Assembly (NCBI GenBank): GCA_900552185.1 | Contig: URYT01000013.1 | Span: 1-19,064, forward strand | Length of the DNA stretch: 19,064 bases | Source: an uncultured Collinsella sp. | GTDB lineage: Bacteria; Actinomycetota; Coriobacteriia; Coriobacteriales; Coriobacteriaceae | Reading direction: 5' to 3' | Shown: positions 13,804 to 19,064 of the stretch, piece by piece | Layout: the number at the start of each line of letters is the position of its first letter | How positions within the stretch are numbered: the first letter of the stretch is position 1 | Program-made: the position numbers and the translations under genes | Notes under the pieces: generated by a model | Told to the model about the DNA's origin: nothing | The model's input: the letters and a program-made list of their open reading frames with translations, nothing else | The model's database searches: none

Positions 13804-15564
13804 GTGGCCGACCAGGACATTAAGATGCTCATCGAGCGCATTATGGCCGAGGCCCGGACCCATCAGTCCGCCCGCTTCTCAAGCGAAGTCTATGCTGACG
13901 AGCCGATTCTCAAAACCGGTCGTCAGATGCAGAATTTCCTTCCCGACCAGTACCGCAAGATGCGCGAGATATCGCGCTGGCAGGATGACCCCAAAGGCGG
14001 CGCGGGTCGCTGGCTTTCGGAAGCCGAGCTTTTCTACCGCCAGGGCCTGCTGATGGCCGACTTTGAGGACGACTGTCCCTACAACGGCACCTTTAAGTCG
14101 TACTTTCCCACCTACAACGCCATGAGCGACCGGCAGTTGCGCGGCTACTTTACCTGGCGTGCCCAAGTGCGCCGCGGAACCGTCGAGGAAACGTCTACGT
14201 CCTTTGCCTTTCTGTATCTCTATGAGCTGATCTGCGGCATTGGCGTAGATGATCCGCTCGAAGGTTTTAACAAGATCAAGGCCTTTTGGGATGTCTATCG
14301 CGCCTTCGAGCCCGGCATCGACCGGTTTGCGCGCGTGTGGCTGCAGGATTACGCCGTGTTCCACGGGCTCGACCCCAAGCTGCTTCGTGACTCTAAAACC
14401 GTCATGTTCGATAACGCCCTTATCGAGCTGCGACGCGCGGCACGAGACCTTGTACCAGCACCGGCACCGTCCGGCCAGACCCCTAAGCGTCGCAAAACCT
14501 CCGAGCCCACGCTCCCCCTTCCGCCCGATGAGGTGCGCGAGGAGCGACTCATGGCCGCCATCAACGCCCTCTCCACGTACAACCTAAATAACTCGCGGCT
14601 CGATCGCAGCCACCATCGCGATCTGCGCCACGTAGCATGCGCCGTGTATGTCCGCATGGCGCGCTACTATGACACGCACCGAAAGACCGGCATCGTGGCG
14701 AGTTTATTTGGGGAGGAGACGGCCATGCCCTACACCATGTTTGCCTCGGCCGTATTCTTTGCGCCCGAGCGCCACGAGGACTGCGAATACCGCTTGGATC
14801 CTATCCATATCTACCGTTGCCAAAACGGCTTTTGGGAATGTATGCGTATCCACGGTAGTAGGCAAAAGAGCAACAAGCTCGGTGAAATGATGCGCGCCTG
14901 CGACCAACGCCTGCGCCTGGCGCTGGACCCCGCCCATCCCCTTAAGGAAGAAAAGGTCCCCAAATATCTGGCCAAGATTATCGATGACGAGATTGTGGCA
15001 TGGCTTTCGTGGGACGCCGCACACCAGCCCGTCAAGATCGATATCGACCTGACTCAGCTGGGGCACATTCGGAGCGCCGCTGCGCAAACGCGCGAAGCGC
15101 TTTTAATCGATGAAGAGCGCGAGGACAGCGCGCCCGTGGAAGTCGAGACAGCGAACTCAGGGCAACCGGAAGCCGAGCCCGTAGCCGACGCGATTGTCGA
15201 GGCGGTCGCGGCACCCATTCGGCAGGACGAGACCGACGAGCCAACCATATCCACCGAACAGTTTGGTGTCGTGGCACCGCTTCTCGCGCCGACGCCCGCG
15301 TTCGCAGCTGTTGCGCCCGCTGACGCCACGAACGAACTCACGCCTGCCGCAGACGCCTATCTCCGCGCGCTGCTCGAGCACAACGCAGTACAGGCGGAAT
15401 CGGCGGTAGTGCAATCGGGGCAGAGCGAGGACATGCTCGTCGACAGCATCAACGAGGCGCTCTTTGACCTGGTGGGAGACACCATTATCGAATTCGGCGC
15501 GGCAGGACCGCAAATTATCGAGGATTACGAAGCAGACGTGAGAGGATACCTAGACCATGAGTGA
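13804..15564 (+). CDS. TerB-N/TerB-C domain protein, first gene of a predicted DNA-processing module
   Basis: A 586-residue cytoplasmic protein. Residues about 45-215 match TerB-N: RWLSEAELFYRQG, CPYNGTFKSYFPTYNAMSDRQLRGYFTWR, and SFAFLYLYELICGIGVDDPLEG. A middle helical part follows, with a linker at about 217-240 (PAPAPSGQTPKRRK). The C-terminal third (about 415-586) resembles TerB-C: IDLTQLGHIRSAAAQTREAL, then an Ala/Glu/Pro-rich spacer (about 440-510), then SEDMLVDSINEALFDLVGDT near the end. TerB-N/TerB-C proteins were linked by comparative genomics to predicted DNA-processing complexes with ATPases and superfamily 2 helicases, the arrangement found here. The catalytic role is unknown; a scaffold is likely. 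The GTG start follows TAGGAGAGGAG. The stop overlaps the next start by eight bases (ATGAGTGA), implying coupling. Confidence 0.82.
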   Translation: MADQDIKMLIERIMAEARTHQSARFSSEVYADEPILKTGRQMQNFLPDQYRKMREISRWQDDPKGGAGRWLSEAELFYRQGLLMADFEDDCPYNGTFKSYFPTYNAMSDRQLRGYFTWRAQVRRGTVEETSTSFAFLYLYELICGIGVDDPLEGFNKIKAFWDVYRAFEPGIDRFARVWLQDYAVFHGLDPKLLRDSKTVMFDNALIELRRAARDLVPAPAPSGQTPKRRKTSEPTLPLPPDEVREERLMAAINALSTYNLNNSRLDRSHHRDLRHVACAVYVRMARYYDTHRKTGIVASLFGEETAMPYTMFASAVFFAPERHEDCEYRLDPIHIYRCQNGFWECMRIHGSRQKSNKLGEMMRACDQRLRLALDPAHPLKEEKVPKYLAKIIDDEIVAWLSWDAAHQPVKIDIDLTQLGHIRSAAAQTREALLIDEEREDSAPVEVETANSGQPEAEPVADAIVEAVAAPIRQDETDEPTISTEQFGVVAPLLAPTPAFAAVAPADATNELTPAADAYLRALLEHNAVQAESAVVQSGQSEDMLVDSINEALFDLVGDTIIEFGAAGPQIIEDYEADVRGYLDHE

Positions 15565-16861
15565 TACCGCATCCGCAGCACCCCGCGTGCCCAAGCGCGT
15601 CGCCGCCGTCATTCTCAACTCACTCAAGGGCGGCGTGGTCCCGCGCATCGGCCTTCCCTACATCACCGTAGGGCGCGAGGTCGAGATCCGCGCCCTGCTC
15701 ACCGATCTGAGTCTCATCGCCGACGGTGGCGCGAGCTTCCGCTTTCTGGTCGGTCGTTACGGCGCCGGCAAGAGCTTTTTGCTCCAGACCATCCGCACGC
15801 ACGCCATGGGCGAGGGATTCGTCGTCGCTGATGCCGACCTGTCGCCCGAGCGCCGCCTGCAAGGCGGTCAGGGGCAGGGCCTTGCCACCTACCGCGAGCT
15901 CATCCGCAACATATCGACCAAGACGCGCCCCGAGGGCGGTGCGCTCAGCCTTATTCTGGATCGCTGGGTCGCCTCGTGTGCCGACGTCGACGAGTCGGTC
16001 GTCAATACCCAACTGGCCCCGCTCGAGGAGATGGTCCACGGCTTTGACTTCACCCGCATGCTCCGCCGCTATCGCACGGCCGTATCCGAGGGCGACGAAG
16101 AGACCATGAGCCGCGTGACCAAATGGATCCGCGGCGAATACCGCACCAAGAGCGAGGCTCGCGCCGAACTGGGCTCCTCGACCATCATCAGCGATGACGA
16201 CTGGTACGACTACGTTAAGCTCATTGCGCGCTTTTTGGTCTGCAGCGGCTACAAGGGCATGCTGGTGCTCATCGACGAGCTCGTGAATCTGTACAAGATT
16301 CCCAACGCGATTACGCGCCAATATAACTACGAGAAGATCCTGACCATGTACAACGACACGCTCCAGGGCAAGGCGCAGTACCTGGGCATGATCATGGGCG
16401 GCACTCCAACCTCCATCGAAGACCGCCGCCGCGGCGTGTTCTCCTACGAGGCTCTGCGCAGCCGACTCGCTCAGGGTCGCTTTGCGCGCGAGGACCTTAA
16501 GGACATGCTCGCACCCATCATCCGCCTGCAGCCACTCACCTATGAGGAGCTGCTGGTGCTGATCGAAAAACTCATGCAAATTCACGCCGGCTACTTTGGC
16601 TGGACGCCCACGCTTACCGAGAACGACTTGGTGGACTTCCTCAAGATCGAGTTCGGTCGTGTGGGAGCCGATACGCATCTGACGCCGCGTGAAGTTATTC
16701 GTGACTTTATCGAGCTGCTCGACATCCTATGCCAGAACCCCGACGCCAACGTAGCCGAGCTGCTGCAAAGCGTCGGCGGTGACGCGCTGGCGCCAGCAAC
16801 CGCAACAGGCGACACCGATACCGCAGGCGGCGACCGTAACTTCGCCGAATTCACCATCTAA
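15557..16861 (+). CDS. BrxD-like P-loop ATPase (DUF2791)
   Basis: A 434-residue ATPase. Walker A is GRYGAGKS at residues 66-73, Walker B is MLVLIDELVNLYK with D240-E241, and the opening GLPYITVGREVEIRALL precedes the P-loop as in the BrxC/BrxD (DUF2791) group. In type 2 BREX systems BrxD is encoded next to the Lhr-like helicase BrxHI, and the same neighbour follows here. The protein probably couples ATP use to DNA loading or remodelling together with the TerB-domain protein, with which it is translationally coupled. The region 270-400 is helical, with GGTPTSIEDRRRGVFSYEAL and TPREVIRDFIELLDIL typical of the family. The last 30 residues are Ala/Thr/Asp-rich and probably disordered. BREX membership itself is not shown, because no PglX or PglZ is visible. 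Confidence 0.85.
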   Translation: MSDTASAAPRVPKRVAAVILNSLKGGVVPRIGLPYITVGREVEIRALLTDLSLIADGGASFRFLVGRYGAGKSFLLQTIRTHAMGEGFVVADADLSPERRLQGGQGQGLATYRELIRNISTKTRPEGGALSLILDRWVASCADVDESVVNTQLAPLEEMVHGFDFTRMLRRYRTAVSEGDEETMSRVTKWIRGEYRTKSEARAELGSSTIISDDDWYDYVKLIARFLVCSGYKGMLVLIDELVNLYKIPNAITRQYNYEKILTMYNDTLQGKAQYLGMIMGGTPTSIEDRRRGVFSYEALRSRLAQGRFAREDLKDMLAPIIRLQPLTYEELLVLIEKLMQIHAGYFGWTPTLTENDLVDFLKIEFGRVGADTHLTPREVIRDFIELLDILCQNPDANVAELLQSVGGDALAPATATGDTDTAGGDRNFAEFTI

Positions 16862-16898
16862 CCTGCCAAAAAGGGACAGGTTTATTTTGGCAGGTTTT
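16860..16898 (+). terminator. Terminator-like hairpin between the ATPase and helicase genes
   Basis: AACCTGCCAAAA (16860-16871) and TTTTGGCAGGTT (16885-16896) form a perfect 12-bp stem with a 13-base loop. With a 10-bp stem the following tail is TTTTAT. The left arm starts on the last two bases of the ATPase stop codon. A competing small hairpin (ACCTG 16861-16865 with CAGGT 16877-16881) uses the same left arm, so the element could switch between forms. It may reduce helicase expression relative to the two upstream genes. Confidence 0.65.
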
Positions 16899-16977
16899 AT
16901 CTGGGCAAACGTCGAGGCATTAATGCAGCAAGCCACTGCCCACCGCGTTGAGAGATTCGTTTTTGAAAGGAGGCCTC

Positions 16978-19064
16978 GTGAACGCCTTTGACCGCTACGC
17001 CCCGTTTATCCAAGACTTCATCTACTCCCACGATTGGGAGAGTCTACGCTCCATCCAGGTTGCAGCAGCTGATGCCATCTTTAACACTCAGGACAATGTG
17101 CTCCTGACGGCATCCACGGCTTCCGGCAAAACCGAGGCAGCCTTCTTTCCCATCCTGACCGAGTTTTGGGAGAACCCGCCCGCAAGCGTTGGCGCCCTCT
17201 ACATCGGCCCCCTCAAGGCACTCATCAATGATCAGTTCGTCCGCCTCAACGACCTGTGCGAAGAGGCCGATATCCCTGTCTGGCACTGGCATGGCGATGT
17301 CTCGCAGTCGCACAAGGCTAAGCTCATCAAAAAACCGAGCGGTATCTTGCAGATTACGCCCGAGTCGCTCGAGGCGCTCCTGATCCATAAGCACATGGCA
17401 ATCCCTCGTATGTTTTGCGACCTGCGCTATGTGGTTATCGACGAGGTTCATTCGCTCATGCGCGGCGACCGCGGCGGTCAGACGCTCTGCCTTATCGAGC
17501 GCCTCTCGCGCATGGCGGGCGTGCAGCCCCGCCGCATTGGCCTTTCGGCCACCATCGGCGACCCCGAGCGCACGGGTGCCTTTCTCTCGCAGGGAACGGG
17601 ACGCGACTGCGTTATCCCCCGTTTTGAGGAACCGCGTCGCGTGTGGCGTATCTCCATGGAGCACTTCTACAACTCGGGTCCCCAGGCACAGCAGCGAGGA
17701 TTCGAGAGCATGGGTCCTCAAGAGGCCGAAGTGCTTGCATGCGAGCGCATTGAGGCAGCGGAACCCGCGGCACTGCCCGCCGGCGCCCAAGACATGCGTC
17801 ACAGCGGACAGCTCACACAAGAGGAGCGCCGTCAACGTCGTGAGCGGGCACGGGGCAAGGCCGCTCCCAAAGACCGTTGCACTTCCTCGGCCCCCGAGGG
17901 CGAAGTCGACATCCCACGAGCGACCGAGCAGGCGCTTCTCAACCCCACCGACACGGCGCCCGACAACGCCGACCCCGGTATGGGCTATATCTTTGAGCAT
18001 ACGCGCGGCCGCAAGTGCCTGGTCTTTGCCAACTCGCGCGAGGAGGCAGAGGCCGTGTGCTCCATGCTGCGTAGCTACTGCGAGAACCGGCACGAGCCCG
18101 ACCGTTTCCTCATTCATCACGGCAATCTTTCGGCATCGTTGCGCGAGACGGCCGAGGAACTCATGCGCGATGAGGAGCAGGCACAGACGACCGTCACCAC
18201 CTCTACGCTTGAGCTTGGCATCGATATCGGCCGTCTGGAGCGTGCCTTCCAGATCGACGCGCCGTTTACCGTCAGTTCCTTTTTGCAGCGAATGGGCCGC
18301 ACGGGACGCCGCGACCTTCCGCCCGAAATGTGGTTTGTCATGCGCGAGGAAGAGCCCGAGCCGCGCACGATGATGCCCGAGACCATTCCGTGGAAGCTCC
18401 TGCAGGGCATTGCGCTCGTACAACTCTATCGCGAGGAAAAGTGGGTCGAGCCGCCCGAGCTCGATCGACTCCCCTACAGTCTACTCTACCACCAGACTAT
18501 GTCGACGCTTGCCAGCACCGGCGAGCTCACGCCAGCAGAGCTTGCCCAGCGCGTGCTCACACTCAGCTATTTCCATCGCATCTCGGCCGATGACTATCGC
18601 GTATTGCTGCGTCACCTCATTAAGATCGACCATATCCAGGTCACCGAGGGCGGCGGACTCATCGTGGGTCTCGCGGGCGAGCGCATCATCAACAACTTTA
18701 AGTTCTACGCCGTATTCCAGGAAAACGAGGAGTTCACCGTTCGTAGCGAGTCGGCCGAATTGGGCACGATCGTCAACCCGCCACCGCCCGGTGAGCGCAT
18801 CGCCATCGCCGGACACTGCTGGATTGTCGAGGAAGTGGACTGGAAGCGCCACACCGTCTTTGCCACGCAGGTCAAGGGTCGTGTGCCGGCCTACTTTGGC
18901 GACTGCCCCGGTGACATCAATACACACGTACTCGAGCGCATGCGCAAGACGCTCAACGAGCACGCGACATATCCGTACCTCATGGATAACGCACGGGCTC
19001 GCTTGGCGCAGGCTCGTCATACCGCCGAGATTTCGGGCGCGGGAACTAAGCCGCTCATCAACCT
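16978..19064 (+). CDS. Superfamily 2 DEVH-box helicase, Lhr/BrxHI-like (5' part, runs off the window)
   Basis: An open frame of 695 codons with no stop before the window end. Helicase motifs appear in order: SIQ of the Q-like region (25-27), motif I TASGKT (47-52), motif II VVIDEVH (152-158), motif III LSAT (189-192), motif V TSTLELGIDIG, and motif VI QRMGRTGRR (437-445). The post-core region (from about 470) fits the winged-helix and accessory part of Lhr-type helicases. It should move along nucleic acid using ATP; BrxHI of type 2 BREX is the nearest named role, and the BrxD-like gene upstream supports that. Residues about 220-325, between the two RecA lobes, are a charged, low-complexity insert (RRQRRERARGK). 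GTG at 16978 follows AAAGGAGG by only four bases; no better in-frame start exists. Confidence 0.87.
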   Translation, partial: MNAFDRYAPFIQDFIYSHDWESLRSIQVAAADAIFNTQDNVLLTASTASGKTEAAFFPILTEFWENPPASVGALYIGPLKALINDQFVRLNDLCEEADIPVWHWHGDVSQSHKAKLIKKPSGILQITPESLEALLIHKHMAIPRMFCDLRYVVIDEVHSLMRGDRGGQTLCLIERLSRMAGVQPRRIGLSATIGDPERTGAFLSQGTGRDCVIPRFEEPRRVWRISMEHFYNSGPQAQQRGFESMGPQEAEVLACERIEAAEPAALPAGAQDMRHSGQLTQEERRQRRERARGKAAPKDRCTSSAPEGEVDIPRATEQALLNPTDTAPDNADPGMGYIFEHTRGRKCLVFANSREEAEAVCSMLRSYCENRHEPDRFLIHHGNLSASLRETAEELMRDEEQAQTTVTTSTLELGIDIGRLERAFQIDAPFTVSSFLQRMGRTGRRDLPPEMWFVMREEEPEPRTMMPETIPWKLLQGIALVQLYREEKWVEPPELDRLPYSLLYHQTMSTLASTGELTPAELAQRVLTLSYFHRISADDYRVLLRHLIKIDHIQVTEGGGLIVGLAGERIINNFKFYAVFQENEEFTVRSESAELGTIVNPPPPGERIAIAGHCWIVEEVDWKRHTVFATQVKGRVPAYFGDCPGDINTHVLERMRKTLNEHATYPYLMDNARARLAQARHTAEISGAGTKPLIN

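Noticed and set aside
15620..16678. A 352-codon reverse frame opposite the ATPase gene
   Set aside because: It mirrors the codon pattern of the BrxD-like gene, which has clear Walker motifs and overlaps its upstream neighbour; the reverse reading is rich in His/Asp/Gln with no domain.
17044..18423. A 459-codon open frame on the reverse strand, antisense to the helicase gene
   Set aside because: The forward frame has all helicase motifs in order. The reverse frame has no recognisable domain and is a codon-bias shadow in GC-rich DNA.
1..19064. CRISPR arrays, tRNA or rRNA genes, insertion sequences, phage attachment sites
   Set aside because: No regularly spaced repeats, cloverleaf-like segments, transposase or integrase motifs, or terminal inverted repeats were found by reading both strands.

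Overview
The window looks like chromosomal DNA from a high-GC Gram-positive of the class Coriobacteriia, most likely Collinsella or a close relative. This is an inference from the GC-rich codon use, strong AGGAGG-type ribosome sites with many GTG starts, a single-chain PurL ending, and secreted proteins with Gram-positive signals including an LAxTG-type sorting motif. No rRNA, tRNA, CRISPR array, transposase or integrase was seen.

Layout. (1) 1-2.4 kb: the 3' end of purL with a strong terminator, a DMT/EamA exporter, and a reverse-strand membrane diguanylate cyclase. (2) 2.6-4.8 kb, reverse strand: a KdgT-type permease, then azlC and azlD overlapping by 11 bases. (3) 4.9-5.7 kb: a forward HD-domain hydrolase whose stop codon interlocks with that of the convergent etfA (shared CTAG). 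(4) 5.7-9.3 kb, reverse strand: a tightly packed operon of a GlcD/LctD-like FAD dehydrogenase, EtfB, and an EtfA carrying an N-terminal two-cluster ferredoxin domain. This is the composition of an electron-confurcating lactate (or other 2-hydroxyacid) dehydrogenase/Etf complex. (5) 9.36-9.69 kb: a gene-free divergent control region. (6) 9.7-12.9 kb, forward strand: five packed genes for a probable cell-surface system. They encode a 98-aa soluble protein, a membrane-tethered beta-domain protein, a secreted beta-rich protein, a very small LAxTG-anchored peptide, and a 476-aa secreted protein with paired CxxC motifs. (7) 13.0-13.7 kb: a DUF554 membrane protein. (8) 13.8 kb to the window end, forward strand: a TerB-N/TerB-C protein, a BrxD-like P-loop ATPase (DUF2791), and an Lhr/BrxHI-like superfamily 2 helicase that runs off the window.

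The last three genes are the best candidate for a poorly described system. The ATPase-helicase pair corresponds to brxD-brxHI of type 2 BREX phage defence, but here it follows a TerB-domain protein, and no BREX methylase (PglX) or phosphatase (PglZ) is in view. A 12-bp terminator-like hairpin sits between the ATPase and helicase genes and could set their ratio. The surface operon in region 6 is the second candidate. Its products share no domain I can name with confidence, yet the gene packing and export signals indicate a joint role.

Several starts were placed inside longer open frames because a ribosome site and family alignment point there (EamA exporter, diguanylate cyclase, KdgT, AzlC, AzlD, EtfB, membrane-tethered protein, LAxTG peptide, DUF554). 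Two genes cut by the window edges (purL 3' end and the helicase 5' part) were read directly from the sequence.
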